A stretch of 15,733 bases of DNA from UCB3 sp964415605 (lineage in GTDB: Bacteria; Chloroflexota; Anaerolineae; Epilineales; Epilineaceae), in contig CAYQBA010000112.1 of the NCBI GenBank assembly GCA_964415605.1, forward strand, positions 1-15,733, read 5' to 3'. Numbering within the stretch: the stretch's first letter is position 1; each line of letters starts with the position of its first letter. The translations under genes and the position numbers were made by a program. Under the pieces are notes generated by a model. The model was not told where the DNA came from, made no database searches, and saw only the letters and a list, made by a program, of their open reading frames with translations. Below, piece after piece: positions 6,237 to 14,707 of this stretch.

Positions 6237-9200
6237 ATGTCGCAACGCGCATCCGAGACCGAGGCGCTCGAACCGTGGGTCGGCGCACCCGAATACTGCC
6301 AGACCCTGACGGCGGACCCGGTGTTCGCCGGCGCCGCCGCGGCGTATCTGCCGCTGCAGGTGCGCACCGCGGAGGGCGCGCGCGACCTGCTCCCGGCCGT
6401 CGCGGCGGCCCCCCGTGTGGTCTTGATCGGCCTGCCCGGCGCCGGCAAGACGACCGCACTGCGGGCCCGGGCGGTTGAGCTGGCCCGCGCCGCGGACCTA
6501 GCGGGGGGGGCGCTGCCCGTGTACATCGATCTGGCACAGGCGCGATCGGGCGACGGCATCGAGGATCTCGCCGCCCGCGCCATCGCCGAGCACGGCGCCC
6601 AGGACCCCGAAGGGACGCCGCTGCACCGCGTGCACCTGCTCCTGGACAACCTCGACCGCGTGACCGACGTCTATTTGCTCGAGGGCCTCGAGCTGCTGAT
6701 GCGCGCCGGCGGCCGTTCGGCCCCGACGGTTGTCCTGGCGTGCCGCTCGTCGGACTGGCCGTTGTACCACACGTGGTTCGACGGGCTGCCGATCATGAGC
6801 GTCGAGCCTTTGGGACCGGAGACCGTGGACGCCCGGCTCGGCGAGGCCCTCTCGCCCGTGTTGGGCGACGCCGCCCGGCGATGGCTGGCGCGCGACCCCG
6901 TCCTGGCGGATGTGGCCCGGCGGCCCATCGGCCTCCAGGCTTTCCTCGCAACCGTGGGCGGCGAGCCCGCGGAGGCCTGGCGGCGCGGGCGGGTGCTCGA
7001 CGCGCTGCTCGCGCTGCACCTCGATGCGGTCCCGGTGGCCGATCGGCCGGGCTTCCGCGCGGCGTTGGGTGACGTGGCGCTGGCCGGAGCCGGGCGCGGC
7101 ATGCTGTTCGAAGCCGATACCATGGTGCTGGGCCTGGCCGTCACGCGCGACGACATGGTCAGGTCGGGCGTCGTGATGGCCCGCGGCCCGGCCCTCGAAT
7201 TCGTCGATCCGGCCCTGGCCCACCATTGCGCGGCGCACGCCGTGCTCGGGCGCGCCGGCCTCAACCCCGAAGCCGCGGTGCGGCGCCTGGCGGACCTGCC
7301 ATCCGAGCGGGGCGCGGACGTGCTGGTGGCAGCGTACGCCATGGCCCCCGACCCGGCCGGCCTCGTCGCGGCGCTGCTGGCGGATCCCGTGTCGGGGCTC
7401 GAGCTGGCGGCGCGGTGCCTGGCGGCGCCCGTCGACGCCGATCCGGACGGGCCATATGGCGCGGTGGCGGTCGTCAGGGCCTTGTGCGGGCGTGCGCCGG
7501 CCGTTGCCGCGGGTCGGTTGTACCAGCTCGGCGAGGTCCTGGCGCGCACGGGCGCCACGGCGGCGGCCGAGGTGGCGGTGTTGGCGGCGCTGGACCGGAT
7601 GGGCGACGGCGCCGAGATCGACGCCTTGTTGGAGCGCCCCGATGTCGACCCGCCGCCGCCCGTCGCCGAATGGGTGCGCCAGTACATCGCCGAACGCAAC
7701 CGCGGCCTCGTCCTGCGCGGCGCGCGTGACCCCGGCGCCTCGCTCGCCGCCTTCGAGCGCGCCGACGTGGCGCTCAACCGCCTGACGGCCGACCTTGCGT
7801 TCGAACGCGGGTTGTCGGCGGCGGCGGCGGGCCAGGCCACGGAGGCCGAGGCGGCCTTCGGCGCCGCCGTGGCGACCGAGCCCGACCGCGCCCGCTATCT
7901 GCTTCACCACGGCCAGCTCCTCCTGTCGCTCGGGCGGGCCGCCGAGGCGGTCCAGCAGCTCCAACGCGCCCGCGAGCTCATGCCCGGCCGATCGCCGATC
8001 GAGGCGGCGTTGGGCGACGCCTATCGGGCGCGCGGCTGGGTTCAGGAGGCGCTGCAGAGCTTCGAGGCGGCGCGGCGGCTGGCCCCGCATGTCCCGGCGT
8101 ACGCCCAGGCCGTCGGCGAGCTCCACGCCGAGCTCGGCGAGCTCGAGTCGGCGTCGACCGCCATGGACGAGGCCGCCGCGTTGGGCGGCGACATGGCCGC
8201 ATGGCACGACGCGCTGGGCCAGGTGTTGGCCGAGCGCGGACGTTGGAGCGCCGCGTTGCGCGCCTTCGGTCGCGCCGAGGGGCTGGAGCCCCACAACCCG
8301 GTCTACCTGCGCCACCTCGGGCGAGCCCAGCTCGCGGCGGGCACCGTGCCCGATGCCGTCGAGACCTTGCGTCGGGCGGTCGCCGCCGACCCCGGCGCCG
8401 CCGGCCCGCGCGCCGACCTCGGCCTGGCCCTGGCCGTCAACGGCGACGTCGACGCGGCCATCGAGGCGGTCCAACAGGCCGTAGCCATCGACGACGGGTG
8501 GCCGGCCGACCACGTGTGGCTCGCGCGTTTGCTGCGCGACTCGGGCCGGCTCGACGACGCGTTGGCGCATGCCCTGCACGCCGTGGACCTGGCGCCGGGC
8601 AGCGGCCAGGCGCAGGCCGACCTGGCCCGGGTGCACCAGGCCCGCGGCGAGTATCGCGAGGCGTTGGATGCCTTCAACCGGGCGGTGGATCACGCGCCGG
8701 ACGACGGTTCGGCCGTCGGGTGGAAGCGCGACACGGCCGCGGGGATCCGCGCCGGCTCGCGCCCCGGCACCGAGGGTGCGGGACCGGCCATGCCAGATCT
8801 CGGGGCGCCGGCGCCCGACGCGGGCGTCTCCGCGGCGATCGCCGGCGGCGTCGCGGTCATGCCCGCGCCCGATGATCACGCCCCGGCCTGGGACGATGCC
8901 GCCGCCGAGTCGAACGGGCTGGACTTCCGTTTGCGCGCCGCCCAGCTGAGCCTGGATCTCGGCCGCACCGACGACGCCGTGGAGCACCTCACGCGCGCGG
9001 CGAGCCTCGCGCCCTCCGACGTCGACGTGCAGCGGCGCCTCGGCGAGGCGTTGGGCCTGGCGGGCGACCTCGAGCGCGCGCTCGGCGTCTGGCGCCGCGT
9101 CGTGCGGCTCGCCCCTCGCGATGCCGGCGTCCTGATGGCGCTGGCCGAGGTGGCGCGGCTGCTCGGTCGCCTGAACGAGGCACGAGCGGCCATCGACCAA

Positions 9201-12200
9201 GCGCTCGAGCTGGCGCCCGAGCGAGCCGATGCTTATGCCGCCAAGGCCGAGGTCGAAGCCGCCGCCGGCGCCCTCGACGTGGCGCGCGATGCGCTGCGCC
9301 GCGCGCATGCCCTCGCGCCGGACGAGGCGTGCCATGCCTTGCGCCTGGCCGATCTCAGCCTGCCGGCGGGCGGCGACGAAGCATGGCAGCTGTTGGCGGC
9401 CCTGCCGTCGGGGAGCGCGGTCAGCGCCCGGCTCGCCGGCCTGCACGCGGCGGAAGGCGCCTGGGCGGCGGCGTGCGCGGCGTATGCCGAGGCGCGCGCG
9501 ACGGCGCCCGACGACGTCGATCTGGCCGTGGCCCATGCCGCTGCGCTGCGCCACGCGGGGCGCTTCGAGGAGGCCGTCGAGGTCGTCGAGTCGGCGTGCC
9601 GGGGCAACGAACCGCATCCCGGGCTGCAGCGTGAGCTGGCCGAGATCCACACCACGCTCGGGCGAGTGCCGGAGGCCCTGGCGGCCTACGCGGCGGCCGC
9701 CGAGGGGGGCGCGCCCGACATCGGGCTGTTCTTGAGCTGGAGCCGCCTGGCACGCCAGGCGGGGGCGTTCGACGACGCGATCGAGAGCGCGCGCCGGGCC
9801 GTGGCGCACAGCCCGGCGTCGGCGGAGGCCCATGCCGCCCTGGCCGAGGCCCACCGGGCTGCGGGTGAGCCCGAGGCCGCGATCGAGGCGGCGAGGACGG
9901 CCGCGCGCCTGGCCCCCGCCGACGCGTCGCTGCGATTGGCCCACGCCCACCTGGCCGCCGACCTCGGCCGCTACGACGAGGCGATCGCGGCGATCGAGGA
10001 GGGAATCGCCGACTGCCCTGACACGGCGGCGCTCCACCACGCGCTGGGGCAGGTGTATGCCGCCCGCGGATGGCACGTCGAGGCCCGGGCGGCCTATGCG
10101 CAGGCGGCGGCCATCGAGCCCGACAGCCCGGTCTACTTGCGCGCGCAGGCGCGCCAGCTGGCCGATGCCGACGAGGCGCGCGCGATCGACGTGATGCGGG
10201 CCGCGGTGGCGGCGGCGCCGGAGGACCCCGAGTCGGCGTTCGACCTCGGCCGCCTGCTGGCCCGCGCCGGGGATGACGAGGGCGCCCTGGTCTATCTCCA
10301 GCGCGCCGTCGGTCGCGGGCCCGACGAGCCGGCGTACGTGCTGGCGCTGGGCCGCTGCCTGGCGCGCCTCGACCGCCCCGAGGCGGGCGACGTGCTGAAG
10401 CGGGCCGTGGCCCTCGACCCGCGGGCGGCCGCCGCCCACGCCGCCTTGGCTGACTGGCATGCGCGCGCGGGCCGTCAGGCGGTGGCGCTCGACGGCTACA
10501 TCGCGGCCGCTCGCCTCGCGCCGGATGACGCGGGCGTGTGGCGCAAGCTCGGCGACTTGCGGCTGGCCCGCCTCGACCCGGCCGGGGCGATCGAGGCTTT
10601 CGAGCATGCCGTGCGCATCGCCCCGCGCGACGCCGCGGCGCACGCCGCGCTCGCCACGGCGCTCGAGCGCGCCGGGCGCTCCGCCGACGCCGTACGCACC
10701 CTCGAGGCGGCCGCGCGCATCGCCGGCGATGACCCGGCCAGCCACCGCCGGCTCGGGTGGGCGCGCCTGTCAGCCGGCGATGCGTCCGGCGCGATCGCGG
10801 CGTTCAGCCGGGCCACGGTGCTGCACGGCGACGATGCCGAGGCATGGCGCGGCCTGTCGGAGGCATCGCGCCGACAGGGCCTGCTCGCCGACGCGATCCA
10901 ACAGGCGGAGCGAGCCGCGGGGCTGGCCGCCGACGCGGCGAGCTGGCAAGCGCTCGCGGCGGCCCACCGCGCCAACCACGATCTCCCCGCGGCGGCCGCC
11001 GCCCTCGCCCACGCCAGGGCGGCGGCGCCGGACGACCCCGCCCCGGCGTTGGCCCAGGCCCAGGTCGCGGAGCTGACCGGCGACCTCGATGCGGCCCGGC
11101 AGGCCTATCGACGGGCCTGCGAGCTGGGTCTGACCGATCCCGAGGCGGTGGTTCACTATGCCGAGCTGGTGGCGGGCCACGGTTGGGACAGCGCCGTCCT
11201 GCTGTCCGAGACGCCGCCTTCGCTCGACGCGGGCGACGCGGCCATGCTGCGCGCGCGGCTGGCTCCCCTGGTCGATGCCACGGGACCGGGCCTGCTGCCC
11301 GGGCGTGCCGCCCAGGCGCTGGCCGTGATCTGCGGCCGCGACGGCGATCCGGCGGCGGCGGTGGCGGCCGCCGAGCGCGCGGCCGACCGCGACGATTCGC
11401 CGGGCTGCCTCCAGACCCTGGCCTGGGCGCGCATCCTGGCCGGCGACGGCACGAGCGCCCTGGAGTCCATCGGCCTGGCGCGCGCGCTCGGGCTCGACGA
11501 TGCGACGACGCACTGGCTGGCGGGGCAGGCGCACCGGATGCGCGGCGATCTCGCGCTGGCGGCCGAGGCGTTCCAGCGGGCCAGCGAGCGTGCGCCCGAT
11601 CGCGGCGAGATCCATGCCGCGTTGGGGGCGGCGCGGGCGGCGCTCGGACAGCCCGACGCGGCCTACGATGCTTTCCGCCACGCGCACGCGTCCGGCGGCG
11701 GCGAGCGGTGGTGCGCCGACCTGGCGCGCGCGGCGCTGGCGGCGAACCGGTCTGCCGCCGCGCTCCCCGTGCTCGAGGCGTGCGCGAGGGATCACGCGGG
11801 CGGTCCCGACACGCTGCGCGCCCTGGCGGCCGCCCGCCGCGACGCCGGCGACCTCAAGGGCGCGATCGCCGTCCTCGAGACGGCGCCGCTCGAAGCCGCG
11901 GCCGGGATGTCGACGCTGACCGATCTCGGCGCGTTGTACGCCGAGGCCGGCGACCCGGGCCGCGCGCTGGCCCACTTCCAGCACGTCGCCGCGCTGACCG
12001 GCGGCGCGGCCGATCATGCGGCGGCAGCCGAGGCCGCCCTGGACCTCGGCGATCACGATGCGGCGCGCCGTGCCATGGCCAAGGCGCTGGCGGCGGACGC
12101 CGACCAGCCGGTGGCGCGGGCGGTGCGAGGGCGGCTGGCGCTGCTCGCCGGCGACATCGCGGCGGCGGCGGATGACCTGGCCTTCGCGGCGGCCCATCGA

Positions 12201-12824
12201 CCCTCCGATGCCCGCCTCCAGCGCTGGCTGGGGCAAGTCGCGAAGGCCAGGGGCGATCTCGACGCCGCGCAGGCCAGCCTCGAGATCGCGGCGCACCTCG
12301 ACGAGGGGGCGGCCGAGACGTTCCTGCTGCTCGGCGAGGTCTATCTCGCGCAGGGGAGCGTCGACGACGCCATCCAGGCCTTCCAGCAGTCGGTGGTCAG
12401 CGATCCCGACGCCGTGGAGGCGCATCTGCGGCTCGGCGACGTGTGTGTCGTGGCCGGGTTGACCGAGAAGGCGCTGGCCCACTTCCGGCGCGCCGCGGAG
12501 CTGGCTCCAGCCGATCACCGGCCGTGGCACGCCCTGGGCCGCGTGCACCTGGCGCTGGGGGCGCTCGACGAGGCCGCGGGGGCGCTGCAGGCGGCGATCG
12601 AACGGCAATCGTCCCAGGCCGACATCTACTACGATGCCGGCGTGGCGCACAAGGAGCGCCGCGACTATGCCCAGGCGTTGGCGATGTTCAAGCAGGCCAT
12701 GCGCCTGTCGCCGTCCAATCCGGCGGCGTACACGCAGTTCGCCGCAGTCAGCGCGCTGCACTTCCTGGATCGCTCGGCGGCGCGGGAGCTGCTCAACGAA
12801 GACACCGAGGTGGGGCATGGTTGA
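6237..12824 (+). CDS. Giant NACHT-like NTPase with long TPR array
   Basis: A 2195-residue, probably cytosolic protein. The ATG follows AGGAG by seven bases; the frame is open further upstream (to about 5904), but that part overlaps the small membrane gene and has no coherent protein character. Residues about 50-330 form a STAND/NACHT-type P-loop NTPase: Walker A GLPGAGKTT (65-73, Lys71), Walker B LLLDNLDRV with Asp137 and Asp140, a sensor-like VVLACRSSDW and a PLGPETVDARL segment as in NACHT proteins. The canonical DGxDE acid cluster reads DNLDR here. Residues about 330-515 are helical and unassigned. TPR repeats run from about 518 to 828 and from about 897 to the end, split by a Gly/Pro/Asp-rich, probably disordered linker; the length allows about 45 repeats, not counted individually. 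By family analogy it is an NTP-dependent switch whose TPR scaffold binds a ligand or partner. Its stop overlaps the peptidase start by eight bases, suggesting that the peptidase is a partner or effector. Confidence 0.9.
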   Translation: MSQRASETEALEPWVGAPEYCQTLTADPVFAGAAAAYLPLQVRTAEGARDLLPAVAAAPRVVLIGLPGAGKTTALRARAVELARAADLAGGALPVYIDLAQARSGDGIEDLAARAIAEHGAQDPEGTPLHRVHLLLDNLDRVTDVYLLEGLELLMRAGGRSAPTVVLACRSSDWPLYHTWFDGLPIMSVEPLGPETVDARLGEALSPVLGDAARRWLARDPVLADVARRPIGLQAFLATVGGEPAEAWRRGRVLDALLALHLDAVPVADRPGFRAALGDVALAGAGRGMLFEADTMVLGLAVTRDDMVRSGVVMARGPALEFVDPALAHHCAAHAVLGRAGLNPEAAVRRLADLPSERGADVLVAAYAMAPDPAGLVAALLADPVSGLELAARCLAAPVDADPDGPYGAVAVVRALCGRAPAVAAGRLYQLGEVLARTGATAAAEVAVLAALDRMGDGAEIDALLERPDVDPPPPVAEWVRQYIAERNRGLVLRGARDPGASLAAFERADVALNRLTADLAFERGLSAAAAGQATEAEAAFGAAVATEPDRARYLLHHGQLLLSLGRAAEAVQQLQRARELMPGRSPIEAALGDAYRARGWVQEALQSFEAARRLAPHVPAYAQAVGELHAELGELESASTAMDEAAALGGDMAAWHDALGQVLAERGRWSAALRAFGRAEGLEPHNPVYLRHLGRAQLAAGTVPDAVETLRRAVAADPGAAGPRADLGLALAVNGDVDAAIEAVQQAVAIDDGWPADHVWLARLLRDSGRLDDALAHALHAVDLAPGSGQAQADLARVHQARGEYREALDAFNRAVDHAPDDGSAVGWKRDTAAGIRAGSRPGTEGAGPAMPDLGAPAPDAGVSAAIAGGVAVMPAPDDHAPAWDDAAAESNGLDFRLRAAQLSLDLGRTDDAVEHLTRAASLAPSDVDVQRRLGEALGLAGDLERALGVWRRVVRLAPRDAGVLMALAEVARLLGRLNEARAAIDQALELAPERADAYAAKAEVEAAAGALDVARDALRRAHALAPDEACHALRLADLSLPAGGDEAWQLLAALPSGSAVSARLAGLHAAEGAWAAACAAYAEARATAPDDVDLAVAHAAALRHAGRFEEAVEVVESACRGNEPHPGLQRELAEIHTTLGRVPEALAAYAAAAEGGAPDIGLFLSWSRLARQAGAFDDAIESARRAVAHSPASAEAHAALAEAHRAAGEPEAAIEAARTAARLAPADASLRLAHAHLAADLGRYDEAIAAIEEGIADCPDTAALHHALGQVYAARGWHVEARAAYAQAAAIEPDSPVYLRAQARQLADADEARAIDVMRAAVAAAPEDPESAFDLGRLLARAGDDEGALVYLQRAVGRGPDEPAYVLALGRCLARLDRPEAGDVLKRAVALDPRAAAAHAALADWHARAGRQAVALDGYIAAARLAPDDAGVWRKLGDLRLARLDPAGAIEAFEHAVRIAPRDAAAHAALATALERAGRSADAVRTLEAAARIAGDDPASHRRLGWARLSAGDASGAIAAFSRATVLHGDDAEAWRGLSEASRRQGLLADAIQQAERAAGLAADAASWQALAAAHRANHDLPAAAAALAHARAAAPDDPAPALAQAQVAELTGDLDAARQAYRRACELGLTDPEAVVHYAELVAGHGWDSAVLLSETPPSLDAGDAAMLRARLAPLVDATGPGLLPGRAAQALAVICGRDGDPAAAVAAAERAADRDDSPGCLQTLAWARILAGDGTSALESIGLARALGLDDATTHWLAGQAHRMRGDLALAAEAFQRASERAPDRGEIHAALGAARAALGQPDAAYDAFRHAHASGGGERWCADLARAALAANRSAAALPVLEACARDHAGGPDTLRALAAARRDAGDLKGAIAVLETAPLEAAAGMSTLTDLGALYAEAGDPGRALAHFQHVAALTGGAADHAAAAEAALDLGDHDAARRAMAKALAADADQPVARAVRGRLALLAGDIAAAADDLAFAAAHRPSDARLQRWLGQVAKARGDLDAAQASLEIAAHLDEGAAETFLLLGEVYLAQGSVDDAIQAFQQSVVSDPDAVEAHLRLGDVCVVAGLTEKALAHFRRAAELAPADHRPWHALGRVHLALGALDEAAGALQAAIERQSSQADIYYDAGVAHKERRDYAQALAMFKQAMRLSPSNPAAYTQFAAVSALHFLDRSAARELLNEDTEVGHG

Positions 12825-14605
12825 CGCGCGCACGGGCCTGGGACAGCGCCGCGACCGCGGCACGTTGCGGCGGCTGTCGGCGCGGCTCGGCCGCGGCCCC
12901 GGTCCCCAGCCGGCCACGTGCTTGATCCTGGCCAGCCGGCATCGTCTCTGGCAGCGCTACGGGCCTGAAGGGGTCCAGGCGGTGGAGCAGGCCGTCGGCG
13001 ACCTGGCCGAGGCGATGGCCCGCAACGCCGTCACCGGCACGTTGATCTTCACCGACGGCAGCCCGTTGCTCACGCGGCTCGGGGTGCTGCCGGCCGAAGC
13101 GGGCCAAGCGGCGCCGGTGGCCCGCATGATCCGCGACGTCTCGGCACGCCTCGCGGCGGCGGGCGAGCGGGTGCGCTACGTCCTCATCCTCGGCGGGCAC
13201 GACGTCGTCCCGTTTGACCGTCCCGCGAACCCCTCGCCGGACGACGAGGACGCGTTGTTCTCCGACCACGCGTATGCCGTCGACGCCGCCGAGCCCTGGC
13301 GGCCGGTGCGCGCCGTCGGCCGCATCCCGGATGCCGGCCTGGACGTGCTGCTCGACACCATCCGTGCCTGCGCGGCCGTGCACCACCGCCGGGCGCAGGG
13401 GGCCGGATCGCCATCCGCCCTATCCACGGTCGGGTTCTCGGCCAGCGTCTGGAAGCGCGCGGCGCGCGGCGTCTTCGCGGTGCTCGGCGACCCGGCCGGT
13501 CTGCGCCTCTCGCCGCCCCTGACGCATGCCGAGGCGCCGGGCCGCGAGGCGGCCGGCTTCGCCCGCGCCTACTACAACCTGCACGGGCTCGTGGACTCGG
13601 CGCATTGGTTCGGCCAGCGCGACCCGTTCTTCCCCGCCGACTTCGACCCCTATCCGGTGGCGCTGCGGCCGGAGGACATGGCGCCCGCGCCGGGCGCGCT
13701 GGTGTTCAGCGAAGCGTGCTTCGGCGCCCATCTGAGCGGGCGGGCGGTGCACGACTCGATCGCCCTCAGCAGCCTGCGGGCGGGCGCCACCGCGTTCGTC
13801 GGGGCCACGGGCGTGGCGTACGGGGGCCTGGACGGCCGCCTGGTGGCAGCCGATCTCCTGGCCCATCGATTTTGGGAGGGCGTGCTGGCCGGCCTGCCGG
13901 TCGGCGCGGCCCTCGTGCGGGCCAAGGGCCTCCTGGCCGGCGAGGCGCTCGCGCGTCAGGGCTATCTTGACGCCGAGGACGAGAAGGCCATCGCCAACTT
14001 CGTGCTCTTCGGTGACCCGAGCCTGGCCTACCAGTCGCCGTCACGCCGGGCTGAGGACACGGCCTGGGAGGACGGGTTCGGGTCCGCCGTCGAGTCGGGC
14101 CGGCCCGCGGGGGGGGTTGGGGTGCCCCCCGGCCCGCCCCCCTCGACGGCCCACCCCGGCCGGGGCCCCCCGGGGGCGGGCGCCCCACGCCCGAAGGCGG
14201 CNNNNNNNNNNGCACCGGGCGTGGGTGGAGGGTTGGGGGTCCGCCTTCGCGTCGGCGGGCCGGGGGGGTTTGGTGGGGATCCCGCCGGTCCGGCCACGTT
14301 CGACGGCCGACGCGGACGTGGACCGCCTGGGGTCGCGCGACACGCGCGATCTGGCGGCGCACGTGCGCAAGACCATCGCGCGCCAGCTGCCGGAGTTCGC
14401 CGCCGACGACGTGGCGATGGCGCTCGCCCCCGCCCGGGCGTGCGGCGTCGCCAAGTCGGGCGGCGAGCCCTCGCGCGCCGCCGGGCGCCTCGTCGTCACG
14501 TTGCGCCGATCGGTCGCGACCAGCGAGGGCAGCCGGTGCCAGTCCGTGCTGCGGGCGACCGTCGATCCCCGCGGGCACATCCGCAAGCTGACGCTGTCGC
14601 GTTGA
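12817..14605 (+). CDS. Clan CD cysteine peptidase, C25/gingipain-like (interrupted by assembly gap)
   Basis: The ATG at 12817 follows GAGG by six bases and overlaps the TPR gene stop. The catalytic region resembles C25 peptidases: LILGGHDVVPF (about 123-133), a conserved SDHAYA (149-154), the His of NLHG (His256), the Cys of SEACFG (Cys301), and LFGDPSL (397-403), a C25 hallmark. The 45-residue His-to-Cys spacing fits the caspase/gingipain fold. No signal peptide is visible, so it should act inside the cell, unlike secreted gingipains. Bases 14202-14211 are N, and the flanks duplicate each other with a 157-base offset. Joining 12817-14061 to 14219-14605 gives one 543-residue frame, with a C-terminal region of about 120 residues that I cannot assign (DLAAHVRKTIARQLPEFAAD to KLTLSR). 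As printed, the frame shifts across the gap. Probable partner or effector of the NACHT-TPR protein; substrate unknown. Confidence 0.85.
14062..14358. repeat. Falsely duplicated contig ends flanking a gap
   Basis: Bases 14062-14201 and 14219-14358 are the same stretch read twice. The encoded peptides align without net gaps (AWEDGFGSA against AWVEGWGSA, VGVPP against VGIPP, then STA in both), in frame 1 on the left and frame 2 on the right, with a constant offset of 157. The left copy becomes G/C-homopolymer-rich towards the gap, with mostly A/T-to-G/C differences, as in poor read ends. This is an assembly artefact rather than a biological repeat; the right copy carries the more credible coding sequence downstream. 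Confidence 0.85.
14202..14211. other. Assembly gap (ten N)
   Basis: Ten unknown bases join two contigs. The flanking duplication implies that the true gap is negative: the contigs overlap and no sequence is missing. Confidence 0.95.
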
Positions 14606-14707
14606 TGGCGTCGAGTGTCATGATCGCGACGCGCTGATCCAAGGGGCTGACAGGGTGAACACACGGTGGCGATGGGCCCGCCCGGCACGGCGCGCGGGAG
14701 ACGGGCG

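Noticed and set aside
6498..10745. A 1415-codon open frame on the minus strand, with another at 10770-12917
   Set aside because: Both lie opposite the TPR gene. Their products are Arg/Gly/Gln-rich with no domains. Long antisense frames are expected where the sense strand has GC-rich third positions.
14100..14290. G/C-homopolymer-rich stretch as a biological low-complexity element
   Set aside because: It flanks an N gap and both sides are noisy versions of the same coding sequence, so sequencing and assembly error explains it.
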